Assembly: GCF_050947875.1 (NCBI RefSeq)
Contig: NC_134568.1
Span: forward strand, 266,279,815 to 266,343,814
From: Dermacentor variabilis
Lineage: Eukaryota > Arthropoda > Arachnida > Ixodida > Ixodidae
Length of the DNA stretch: 64,000 nucleotides
Reading direction: 5' to 3'
The position numbers were made by a program, and so were the translations under genes. The notes under the pieces are model-generated. The model saw only the letters and a program-made list of their open reading frames with translations. It was not told the DNA's origin and ran no database searches. Of this stretch, positions 31,839 to 42,440 are shown piece by piece. Position 1 is the first letter of the stretch; every line of letters starts with the position of its first letter.

Positions 31839-32617
31839 CATAAAGCCGGCACCACGGTGCCGGCCGAAGCGCGTCTAGCGGCGATGCACGTGTCGTTGGG
31901 TGAGACGTCCGTCCCGGCTGGCCGAGCAGTTCCTATGCAGGAGTGGATGCAGTGTGTTTGCACAATAGCGCTGTCGTTTTGCGAAAGTGTTTTGAGCTTG
32001 TTACGACTGCGTCATGAGCCCTGGTCACCGATTATATTTATTTAACGTCAGCTTGATGGTCGTCGAAGAAGCATTTGCGTGCTTCTGAGAAATGTATCGC
32101 GAGGCCCCTTCTATTCCGTCGTGCGACCACTACCTTTATATTATGTACATGTACCGCTTGAAATAACGTTTGCCCCCTGAAGATTTAGTCGAGGCCTAAA
32201 ATGGTTTGGGGACTAGCACGCAGATTCACAGGCGCGTGCGATGACGTATCACGAAGGTAGCACAGAGGGAGGACCGGAAGACAGGACGAGCGCTCGCACA
32301 CATCTGGCGATTTTTCACAAAATGCACCAGGGACAACGGAATGAAAACATGCAAAGCAGATACAGATCGAACATAAAAGAGCAATAAAAAATTAATTTTT
32401 ACAAATCTCTCACTTCTGCGTCGCACCACCTTAGCATACGCTGGCGACGCTTTCCAAGATAACTGGAATATCAAGCGATTATCTTGTTAAACTTTAAATA
32501 CAGAAACAGGGATGGGGAGTGGGTTCTTTTATAAAAGAAACATGACAGCAGGGGGAACTAGGAAAAGGAAATTAGAGAGCGACGGAGCCATATAAGGCAG
32601 GGTGATCGGCGGGGGAA
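31839..32617. other. Unassigned sequence
   Basis: No gene recognised. GGAAGACAGGACGAGCGCTCG at 32275-32295 is a possible scrap of the family also seen at 56110-56160. Confidence 0.35.
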
Positions 32618-32890
32618 GCCAGGTAGCCATGTTAAAAATCACCGCCCAAGCGCTCCATAAGGATGGGTAACCAGCGAAGCTTAAACGTGCGGCCCCGGTG
32701 TTTATCACTGGGTAATCACGACAGTTCATTAAACGACAGCTTCGTAGTCTACAGGATCCTTGGTATGCAGTTGCTGCTTGCGCTCGGCTGTACGAGCCTG
32801 TTCTTGTGCCTGGGCTGCAGCATCGGCACAGCGTAGACGAGTTCGTTCCCGGTTCTACTCGCGGCGTTGGTGATCGAAAGCTGCCTGCTG
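32618..32890 (-). repeat. Dispersed repeat with a short coding-like segment (copy 2)
   Basis: Inverse of 16975-17205 and longer at its 5' side. The minus strand reads AAAQAQEQARTAERKQQL, then KDPVDYEAVV and a stop, followed by the shared 3' untranslated stretch with GTGATAAACACC. The two copies keep the frame and the stop despite base changes, which suggests descent from a translated element ORF. Confidence 0.6.
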
Positions 32891-33699
32891 TTCAGGAGTA
32901 TATATGACACGTGGCCTACCCATTTGGAAGCCGGAGAGAAACTGCTGTGCGCGCGCTCGGCTGCAACGGAGAGCAACGACAACACTACTGGCGCAGCCGA
33001 TCGCGCGTCTCTCTTTCTAATTTTTTTTCAGCGCATGCGCACTTTGTTGCGCCGGAGGAGTTCTCGGCATACACGCGGCAGACAGACGGACGGACGAATC
33101 GGCTAGCCATATACTGCTTGGCTGTAAAAAGTAATAAAAAGAAACTTAAGCGGATTTGAAGACCAAGCACACTTGGAAATGTTTATTTCTGAAAGGCAAA
33201 ACTCTAGTAATGCAGAATGAAAAGTGGCCTTTGAGATGGGACACCATCACAAATGCCGCGGGGGCGAGTTGGTGCTGCCGGTTATAGTTATTTCTGCTGT
33301 TTTTTACCTGGTTACTGACGTAATAGTTCACACATCTCAAGTTCCACGTGCTTATTATTTCATGCGAATTGTCGGCGCCCGTGTTGATGAAAAGACAGCG
33401 CTAAGCACCGAAGAAATTTATGCGGGCAGGCGCACCAAGCCTAGAGGGCCTCACCCGGTAACAGCGTGCCTCACCCGGAATCGCAGGGTACATATAGTGT
33501 GCAAACAAGCACCAGATATATTGAAAACTGAGGCGGCGGAGCAGCAGGTGATGTACGGCGGGCGCTGGCCGCTGCTTTCTTGCGCATTTGGCCATTCTCA
33601 GGTAAATGCATAAATCAGTACCGGATATAGCGCAGAGGCGGCGGTGCGGCGGGTGATGCACGTGAGCGCAGATATGAGCGCCAACACAGACATGCGTTT
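32891..33699. other. Unassigned sequence with an imperfect direct repeat
   Basis: 33505-33560 and 33612-33665 are similar (GATATA, then GAGGCGGCGG, then a GGTGATGyACG end), a partial tandem duplication. A 129-codon frame at 33224-33613 has one hydrophobic stretch but no recognised family and spans this repeat. Confidence 0.4.
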
Positions 33700-34695
33700 G
33701 TCGTCACACTGTAGTCGTGATTACTCCGTCGTGATTTCACCGTCATTCCATTGTAGGCGTTCCTGTCTTGCCAGGCCGTCATCAATCCTTCCTCTTCACT
33801 ATGGCTTCTTCATTCGGTCGTGGTCATTTGATCATCGTCAAGTGTTCGTCAGTATGCATTCGTCGTCATTGCGTCATCATCATGCAATCGTCGTCAATCA
33901 TTGCCGTCGTTCCATTGTCGCCAAGTCTTCGTCATTACGCCATCATCGTCATTCACCGTCGTCGATGTTCCGTTGTCGTCACGCTGTTGCCATCAGGCAG
34001 TTGTCTTTCTGTCGTAATTCTATAGCAGTCATGCCTTTGTCACCATGTCGTCGAAATCATTGCGTCCTCGTTAATCCATCGTCGTTATTCCATCGCCGTC
34101 ATGGCTTCGTCATTATATTATCTTCATTATCTGGTCCTCGACACGTCATCGACGTCATTCCTTCGTGCCATGCCGTGCGTTCCTTCCACCGTTGTCACTC
34201 TTACAAGGTCGTTCCGCTGTCGTAGTTTCATCGTCGCCAGGCCTTCATCATTATGTAGTCGCGTTCACGTCAATGTCGTCATTCTGTCGTCGTCATTTGA
34301 TCATCGTCATACCTTCGTCGTGATGCAGTAATCGCCAATCAATCGTGGTCTTGTCTTCATCACTATGTCGTCATGCTCTTGTCGTCATTCCATGTCGCCA
34401 CTCCATGACATCGTTTCGTCGTCGTCACTTTGGCGTTGTACTTTCGTTGTCGTCAATCCATCGTCGTCATGCCTCCGTTATTCCGCCGTAGTCGCACGGT
34501 CGTCATCAGGCAGTCGTTGTGATTCCGTCATTACCTTGCCGCTGTCGTCACGCCGTCGTAATTATGCAGTCGGGTCATTGTATTTTCGTCGTGCCATTGT
34601 CGTCATTCCGTTGTCATCACGCCATCGTTGTCATTCCGTCGTCATTCTTCGGTCGTCATTCCATTGTCCTCATCCCTTCGTCTATATGCGTGGGG
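33700..34695. repeat. Degenerate GTCGTCATTCC-type tandem array, about 1 kb
   Basis: The words CGTCGTCATTCC, CCATCGTCGTCA, GTCATCACGCC and TTCCGTTGTCGTCA recur dozens of times with variable spacing, mostly in multiples of three. This leaves all three plus frames open and gives Ser-, His- and Arg-rich spurious ORFs. It looks like an old trinucleotide-derived minisatellite. Confidence 0.85.
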
Positions 34696-36080
34696 CTTTA
34701 TATTGAGGGAGGCATTTCCCTGTGAAGATGTGGTCTACTTGATCGTGCGTTTTACGTTCGCAAAGGTTCTCTAAAATAGAGCACCGTTCCTCGCAAACTC
34801 CAATAAAAGCTTCGTATAAACCGATTTCCACAGCGCGTGGGATCGGCATAATTTGTTATCGCTTATAATCGAATCAAAGCTTTGAATGCGCGGCTTCCTA
34901 CGGTAGTTTTTACGATGGTGATGATCACGCCTGTCTGCGTCAACAGCTTCGCCATGGGGAAGACGTGCTCCAGCGAAGCACACGAAGACAAGCGTTAACG
35001 AGAGAGAAGCCCGTACTACACTGTGTGCTTAGTTAAAGAGAACCTTCTGGCTGAGTGGCGGTCACAAGAGGTTAAGAAAACCCTCATTTTGGAATGAACA
35101 AATTTTTCTATAAATACGAAATTTTAGACACTTATTCTTGACAGACGGTCAATTTGGCGTCAGAAGAATTATATTAAGAGACTTAGCGCTAGCTGAACAA
35201 AAAGTGATAATGTATAACACGTTGGAACAAAAGCAACTATAGTAATATGGAATTGATGTCAATATTTTAAAAGCGGTCGATCTGCTTAACCATTGTTTGC
35301 TTATACACAAGATTCACGACTATGTTCTAGATGTGATACAATTATAGAGATCGTAGACACTATGCGGCGGCGGACTTATTCCGAACTATTAGACACATCT
35401 CACACATCTGAACTTTAACAAACACGTGCTGTAAGGAACAGACATCGAAAGCTTTGCATGGAACACAAGGCAGTGGAAGGAAGACATGCCCAGAAAGAAG
35501 CAAAAGGACGCTTAAATCGTGTTTAGGTTAAATGTAACGGCGGGTATACATGACTACATTACTCAAAAACCAGCTTCTTTAGACAGTGTAAATAATATTA
35601 TTTTATCAGACAAGATTTCTTTCGTAACTTTCCTGTAGTCAAAGAAGGAATATTGCTAGAGCATTCAGTTCTCACTGACTACATGAACCCCAAGGCTGGT
35701 GGCAGCTGGGGGCTGCTTGTAATAGAAATAAAAGAAAGAGTGATTATTAGCAGACTGATATTATTACCTACAAGGCAGGGTTCACACTTTCAGCCACAAA
35801 CGCCCATCTAAAGAAATAAAAAAAAACACAGGGCACATTTAATAGTTCCTTAAAACGCTTAAAGTAGGCTCCTAGTTGCGTTTATACTTGTTGCCAGAAA
35901 AAAAAATGAAAAATAACGATCTTGAAATTGTTTTTCGAGATGCCAAGAGAACCGCATTTAGTTCTAATGAAGGCATCAGAACATTCGTACTGAACTGTCG
36001 AAGCCAATGAAAAGGAGGGGGCAATGTCTAAATAAAATAAACTGTGCAAGTCAGTGTGAGTAAAAGTCGTACGGAGACTT
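34696..36080. other. Unassigned, mostly AT-rich sequence
   Basis: I see no gene, RNA or repeat that I can support. Confidence 0.4.
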
Positions 36081-36880
36081 GGCTTTCTGGAATAGCTACC
36101 GAAATCGGTGATTTAGGCTGGTTGCTCGAGTGCCCGGCCCTGGAAACACTGTATCGCTAAGGGGCGAGTGCGGGCACATTCCTTGACTTCGGCGCACAGC
36201 GAGCGTTCGCCACAGCATTCTCGCTGCTAACGCTTTTAGCGAACGTCGCCACGAATGGAGGCCGTCGGTGACGGCCGTGCGCGCGACTCGGGTGGCACTC
36301 TCGTGCGGCTCTTTCTGGGAGCCCGTCGGCGGGCCGGCAGCTGTTGCTGCGGCGGCGGCGGCCGACAGCAAACAAAAGGCGATCGCTAAACAAACTCGAG
36401 GCCTCGCTCCAATCGATCCACTCGTCGGCTTTGCCGCTGCCAAGTTACGCTCCTAACCGACTAAAACAATACCATTAAGGCGGTCACCTCATCCCCTTTT
36501 CTGCTGGGTCCGCCGGCGTTGCCTGCGGGACCGGTCGGCTGGAAGGAGCCAGATAGAGCGAAGAGCCTGTCCAATTTCCGTTTTACCTAGAGAGACTTCC
36601 GCTGGCCACTCGCATTGTTCGCGCCGAGATAACTGCCGATACGGGCTCGGGAGCCCGGCGACGTCTCTCCCCTTTTTCTGCGTCCCGCCTCGCTCGGTGG
36701 GCGGGAAATAAGAGCCCCGGCTGCGCCAACAACGAGGCTCGGCGCAACAGCGCGATCGAGAGGCGCCGCTTGGGCCTCACTCCCTGCATGACGTCTCCAG
36801 CCTGGGGAACGTGCCATCGCACCAAGTGCACAGAGGGCAACAATTCGTTTCCGCTGAGAAGCCCGGAGCTCTCTAAGTTT
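36081..36880. other. GC/CpG-rich block, possible first exon on the minus strand
   Basis: CpG-dense DNA with AT-rich flanks. A minus frame at 36443-36096 (115 codons) begins MAAAKPTSGSIGARPRVCLA and then runs through a hydrophobic Ala-rich stretch like a signal peptide. No domain follows, and the GCN repeats in this stretch could produce it by chance. Confidence 0.3.
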
Positions 36881-38004
36881 GCGAATCAGTACACAGTAAC
36901 GGTCATATAAAAAAAATTTCGAAGGATTTATCTCTCGTGACTATCTCTAGGCATGTGATAACACTCAGCGTTAACGTGAATGATGACGCTGCTCATAAAT
37001 TTCACCTGTTTGCTGTCATCAGCTGCATTTTGGGCAATTATAATTCATGCGCATAACAGCTATGGTAAGGACGGTGTACGCTAAAATAGTGAACATATAT
37101 TTTCGATTTTAAATTTTGTGTGCCATCTTTCGATACGTTATCAAGCAAACATCCGGTCTTTGCGGCTAGGTAATAAATCAGAGTTGACCAGGCCCAATTG
37201 TACCCAAGGAATCCTTCATAAAATCTGTGGAGCCAGTTCTTTGCAGGGCTGAATATGTAAATGTCAAAGCCCCCGTCTATTGTCTTGGGCATGAATTTGT
37301 CTTTTGTGTTGTCGAAGTGCGTAAGCGCTGCGGTCGAGAAGCTGGGACTGGTGAACGACCTCGAGTGCAATGGAACGCTGTACTCGACTGGTAAGTCTCA
37401 TCGCGGTTTAGCAGTCGTTGTCCAGCATGACCTTTCGCACCTTCAAAGTACATGCAGCACGCGTTGCCACTGCCTTTCGCGATCTCGGCCAAATTCATGT
37501 TCTCTGCCCGTTCCACCCGTAAAATGGGCTTAAAATGGACCACTTTGTGTTGTCTTGTTTTCCCTTTGCACATTTCAACACACCTTCTTGTATTTGTGGG
37601 AGTGATTCGTTCTTTTCAGTATTTTTACAGCCGGAGGGGTGTTGCTTGCTGCAGATGGACCTGGTCTTGAAAAGGTTGCCTGTAAACGCTCCACCTGAGC
37701 TCCACCTATCAAACGCGATACGATCTGAAACCCTTCGCAATCCAGGTAACACCACCAGGTATCAAAAACAAGCTGACACGGATCTCAATACATTACACGT
37801 CTTCTAAACCACGATGACCCACACGGCTTACCACTTACTTTCCATCTCTGAATCATGGAGGAACTCGAGGAGGATGCCAAGTACCACTCTCCTAAACATC
37901 CAATGTCCTCGCGCAACAAAATATAACTTGAGTTTTAGTGTGGCGCCGTCTTGCGCTTGAGTTCACCTATAACATCTCACGTTCTTCTTCAACTTCAGGA
38001 CACT
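36881..38004. other. Unassigned sequence
   Basis: Open frames of up to about 98 codons lie on both strands at 37260-37810. None carries a motif I recognise. It may be decayed element sequence leading into the LINE remnant to the right. Confidence 0.35.
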
Positions 38005-38810
38005 TTAGTAAGTAATATTCAATGTCACCAAGATCTTGACAATGCATACAAGACAATGATGGGCCATGTATGTCTTGCACCACCAAGCTGGAGTTCGCGC
38101 TGACGTTGTACGGGGGCGATATAGGAGAGTAGCATCAGTTCTGTTAAGTCCAAATATTACACAAGATCGATGAGGTGGCACAGCTGCAAGAGCAGATGTT
38201 GAGATGCAAGGAAACATTGAGATGATGACTGTGGAGGGGGGGGGACGCGTGTAAAACTTTGTGGCTAGCAGAGATCCTTGGCACCCTGCCCAAGAGTTGT
38301 CCTGAGATCTTTCCGATGTAGCGACTCCAATCGATCGTATTGGGACTTTGATGATGATATTAACAGCAACTCGAAAAGCACGCGATTCAAGTGTAACTTC
38401 AGCATTATAGAAGTATGACTGGCCCAGTACAACCGGGCCATCCTTCGCACCGCGTTCAGTCGAGGTTCGAGCGACTAAACGGGGGTGTTTGAGCACGTCT
38501 CCAGTACATCTTAGAATCAAGTACTATGCGAAGAAATCATAAGTAATGAGCTTTATGAATTTATGTGATTCCAAGGGTAACCTTCATTCGCATTATTCTT
38601 CACCTAGCCCAGGCATTAGCATACAACGGGACTTGACTTCTCAGATGGTTAATCCTACCGACTCAAGGTAGGCTTGTGTAGACACTACGGTCTGTTGAGT
38701 CGTCATTGTCATGTGCTTGTGCTGGTATCCGGATAGCCAAACACAGATATCATCTGCATATATTAACCAGCAAGGGACGTCATTCTCGCTGGTGATTTTA
38801 ATATTCCCTG
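38005..38810 (-). pseudogene. I-like LINE remnant: RT active site, thumb and C-terminus, internally deleted
   Basis: On the minus strand near 38800-38640 the frame reads CWLIYADDICVWLSGYQHK, the YADD active site, then TQAYLESVGL. Near 38440-38270 another frame reads FELLLISSSKSQYDRLESLH and RTTLG, the thumb region. Near 38160-38010 the frame has LLYRPRTTSARTPAWW. The same two late segments occur at 53.8 and 55.0 kb. The RNase H expected between thumb and C-terminus is missing, and each piece is in a different frame. Confidence 0.72.
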
Positions 38811-39229
38811 TATTGTTTGGCGCAACCTTGCTTCTGTCTTCGACGTGGACAATAACCCTTCGGTCTATACTACGATTATCTTCATTTGAATCTAATCCGT
38901 GCTTTCTCGTGGACCCCGACTTTAGTGCAGTTATGTGACTGGGCCTTGTGTTTACTTTGGTGCATATATGTGACTGGACTTGGCGTTGCTGTGCTTCTGA
39001 GTTCACTCATTGTTGTAGTGTGGCATTAGTGTCCGTATGTCACTGGAGTTTGCGTTACTGTGATTTGGAGTTTGCTTTCAATTTTAATGCGTTTAGGGTA
39101 ATTATCTCTTTTTCATATCTCCATGTTAAAAGGAGTAGCCGGCGCCAATTAAAGGCGACATCTCCTAAGTACCATAAAAAAGAAAATGTCCTCTTAAGCA
39201 TACGTATTCCTCTAACAACTGTCCTTTGA
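38811..39229. other. Unassigned sequence between two LINE remnants
   Basis: Nothing recognised. The two neighbouring LINE pieces are of different type and opposite strand. Confidence 0.35.
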
Positions 39230-39612
39230 TTTAGGTCGATGAATACAAATATTTAGGTATTACAAACACAAAGCGCCTAACATTGTCGAGCCATATTATT
39301 AAAACCTGCTCATCTGCGTCTCAAAATCTCGGCTTCTTGCAGCACAAACTAAAAATAGCACAATTAAATAACACACCATCGGACTATAATGATCTTATAA
39401 AACCAAAATTAGAATATGCAAGTGCCATCTGGGAGCTACATCGAAAAAAAAGAGATTACTAAACTTGAAATAGGGGAACTAAAAGTGGTTTCATTTTTCT
39501 TCAATGCTTTCCAGATGAGTTACCCACCGCCAACACTCATGACCACTAACAATATCCCTATTTTCCAATGCCGAAGAGCAATTACTAGGCTGAAGTTTCT
39601 TCACTCGGTTTA
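39230..39612 (+). pseudogene. CR1/Jockey-like LINE RT C-terminal fragment
   Basis: The plus strand reads VDEYKYLGITNTKRLTLSSH, then NLGFLQHKLK and IKPKLEYASAIW, the thumb-region pattern shared by CR1- and Jockey-like RTs. After a frame change near 39450 it continues to PPPTLMTTNNIPIFQCRRAI and ARLKFLHSV-like sequence ending at 39612. There is one stop and one shift. The endonuclease and palm are absent. Confidence 0.75.
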
Positions 39613-40088
39613 GTTCCGTTGTGATGAAGCAGACGCACCTCGCGTTTTCGGTAGCAGCTCGAAGACGACGACAAACCGTGCATTGATTGCAAGAGAGCTC
39701 GTGCTGTTCACTGTTGCTGGGCCACTACTAGACCAATTATCACCTTTAATTAAATATTTTTGCACCGTAAATGTAACATTACTCCTACGACTCATTTAAT
39801 CCTTCGGATTTCTAGATAATTTAGACATACACATGCTCCTACCCTTGAACCTTACTTCGCGCGCACTAATCTTCTCATGCAGTCCTGTTTTCCTCGCGCC
39901 ATCGATGAATGAAACACGTTATACACCTGAAGCATTCTGTCAAATGGATATTCCTGACTTCGAAAATTATGTATTTTTCTGTTAATGATCATATGAGACA
40001 AACTACGATATATTTGCCAATACGAAATTGCACGGAAATATGCTTGATTAGCTGTGCTTCGTTCATTGCACTGACTTTTACCTAAATA
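39613..40088. other. Unassigned sequence
   Basis: No feature recognised. Confidence 0.35.
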
Positions 40089-40655
40089 CAGGGTGTTTCA
40101 GCGAACACTTTCAAAAATCTTTGAAGGTTGCCTGTGGCAGATATAATAATTCTACTCCATGAGCTGGCCTACTCGAAGCGGCGAACACTACTTGCGCAAA
40201 AGATTGAAATGCAAAGACGACTGATGAATAAACATTAACTAATTCACTTTCTAACTAATTACGTTATGGGCCATATGGCAATTTACAAATTCTAGCCGTG
40301 GAGTTCGCAAAGCGGATCCACTCGGAACGAATTCTCAGGACGACAGTAGTTTGGAGATATTAATTCCCAAACTTTGCGGTGAAATGCATTTAATTTGTTA
40401 ACAAAACGTCGTTTTATGCATTGAAGCACACAAGGAACGAGTTCACGGCTGGAATTTGTAAATTGCAATATGGTCCATAAGGTAATTAGTTAGAAAGTTA
40501 ATTAGTGAATTTTTGTTAATTAGTTGGTTTTGCATTTCAACATTATATGGAAGTAGTGCCCGCTGCCTTGAGTAGGCCACCTCATGAACTAGAATTGAGC
40601 TATCTGCTACAGGCAACCTTTAAAAAATTTGAGAGTGTTCGCGGAGACGCTATAT
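40089..40655. mobile_element. Foldback element with a CAGGGTGTTTCA end, about 565 bp
   Basis: The left end TACAGGGTGTTTCAGCGAACA and the right arm ending GTGTTCGCGGAGACGC are inverse copies. Pairing includes GGTTGCCTGTGGCAGATA with TATCTGCTACAGGCAACC (one change), and AATTTACAAATTC with GAATTTGTAAATT. The arms are about 230 bp and the loop is short. A TA precedes the left terminus. It is non-coding. Confidence 0.85.
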
Positions 40656-41219
40656 TTACTATACTGTTCTCTACTATTGAAACATGTTTTCACTACTCCA
40701 TTTTTATATCGTTTGAATTTGTCTTGTTAATTAACTCTGTTATGTCCTCCTGCTTGGTCCTCGGACCACAGCATGTTTTAAATTAAAAAAAAAATATTAG
40801 TTCATGCTGAACATTCCAGTTTTGTGAACTGTGACCTACTCCAATGAGGAGCGAATAAGCCTTTGTAAATGCTAATCTACGAAAGAGGCGGCACAACCAT
40901 GTCTTCCTAGAGCGGGAATTTTGATGGCACTTGGCATCAGTGGCAGCGGCATTATTTGCAAATAACAGCTCGAGAGCTTAGGAGAATATTAATATCTGAG
41001 TGCCATAGTCTGAACAAGGAAATAAAGTTTTCTTGCAGCTTCGTTTGTAGATAGGGGAACTGGAACGTCCGAGCTCCTTCGTGGTTGGACCGGGCAGCCG
41101 CCCTCGTCACTGAAGTTATTAGCAGCAATGCTAGTGTGTCCTGGAAGTCACTTAAATATGATGTCATGACCTTTATGGATAATTTTATTGTTGTCATTTC
41201 TTATTAATGCGAAAGCACT
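40656..41219. other. Unassigned sequence
   Basis: A poly(A)-like run occurs at 40783-40793. Nothing else recognised. Confidence 0.35.
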
Positions 41220-41560
41220 AACTAGCTCATGAGGCGGAAAATCCAGCGTTGGCGGCGTGACCACACGATGGTACAAAAAGGCTACGAACCCTCTACCTCT
41301 GGTGGGCGCAGAACCCAGGACTCTTGTTATTAGTTAAGGCAAAGTTAATTAATATATCATTAATTAAGGTACCCGAACCCACTACCTTGGGTGGGAATCG
41401 AAGCCTCGACCTTTGATGGGTGTCATAATGTCCTTGTTGTGTTGGCGTCATTTGGCGTTGTGGCATAATGTCTGAGCATCGCGCGGTGGTTGCAATGCTT
41501 TCGCATTCATCGACGTAGGGTCAACTAATTGCCCCTTGAATTTTATTATGTACCAACTAC
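41220..41560 (-). repeat. tRNA-like dispersed repeat
   Basis: Two B-box-like words occur on the minus strand. GTCGAGGCTTCGATTCCCACC lies at about 41390-41410, and a poorer TGGGTTCTGCGCCCACC lies at about 41305-41322. TTAATTAATATA repeats sit between them, and GCAATGCTTTCGCATTCATC sits at the right. The layout resembles an abundant tick repeat, but the family name and limits are uncertain. Confidence 0.45.
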
Positions 41561-41796
41561 TCTTGAGTCCTGTGATGTAGAGCAAATTTAGAAGTCCGAA
41601 GAGGTGCCTCAAAACCAGAAAATGCTATCCATTTACAAAGTTGCTCTTGTAGGGCGTATTTTACAGCACCATGCAAAGCAGCAAGCTCTGTCTCAGTGGA
41701 AGTCGTCATAGGGGACAATTTAAACCCCATTGAGGTCAAGGTAGCCGGAATGACAACGGTACCTTTGCAGTGGTAGATGAAACTGACCCACCGTTA
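41561..41796. other. Unassigned spacer
   Basis: Minus-strand frame 41739-41557 contains TSTETELAALHGAVKYAL, which resembles the E-containing segment of a LINE RNase H (ETELxALxxAL). This is probably a LINE scrap. Confidence 0.45.
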
Positions 41797-42440
41797 TGCA
41801 AGGTGTCCCAAATATCATACACCAAGATTTAAAGATATGCAAATGCCACGTAGCTGAACAGAAACAAGGTAATGTTGTTTGCCTTTGCTTGGAGATATTC
41901 AGATTATTTTCTGCATTCCACCTAATTACATAATTAGTCTTAATTAATTAATCAGCTTCTGAAATATTATAACTAGATGAAAAGTGTCAATAAGAAAGTT
42001 GTAGAGCAACATGAAAAACTCCCTATACAGCTTTTTACTGCTTAATATGTGCTACATAAAAGCATTTTTCTGAGCGTGAAAGAAGCCCACAATAACATGC
42101 AAAGTGTCTTGAGCGGCCAGTCGCGTTGGAATTTTGCGTATATTGACCGGCTTCTTTCAGGCTCGGAAAAATACTTTTATGTAACACAAATTGAGCAACA
42201 GAAATGTGTATCGGGAGTTTTTCACGTTGCTTGAGAATATTATCATTGACTCTTTTAATCTAATTATAATAATTGAGAAGTTGATTAATTAATTAAGGCT
42301 AATGATGTACTTAGGCGGAATACAACAAAAGAAATCTGAGTATCTCCAAGCGACGGCAAACAACATTACCTTGGTTCAGTCCAGCTACGTGGTATTTGCA
42401 TATTTTCAAGTCTTGGTGCATGATAGTTGGGACATCTGTA
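41797..42440. mobile_element. Foldback element with a GTGTCCCA end, about 640 bp
   Basis: The left arm starts AAGGTGTCCCAAATATCATAC and the right arm ends TGATAGTTGGGACATCTGTA. Inward pairs are CACCAAGATTTAAAGATATGC with the GCATATTTTCAAGTCTTGGTG region, GCCACGTAGCTG with CAGCTACGTGG, and TAATTAATTAATCAGCTTCT with its inverse near 42270. It belongs to the same group as the elements at 17.3, 40.1 and 50 kb. Non-coding. Confidence 0.85.

Noticed and set aside
33644..34225. 193-codon Ser/His/Arg-rich ORF
   Set aside because: Produced by the degenerate triplet-periodic array; neighbouring frames are equally open.
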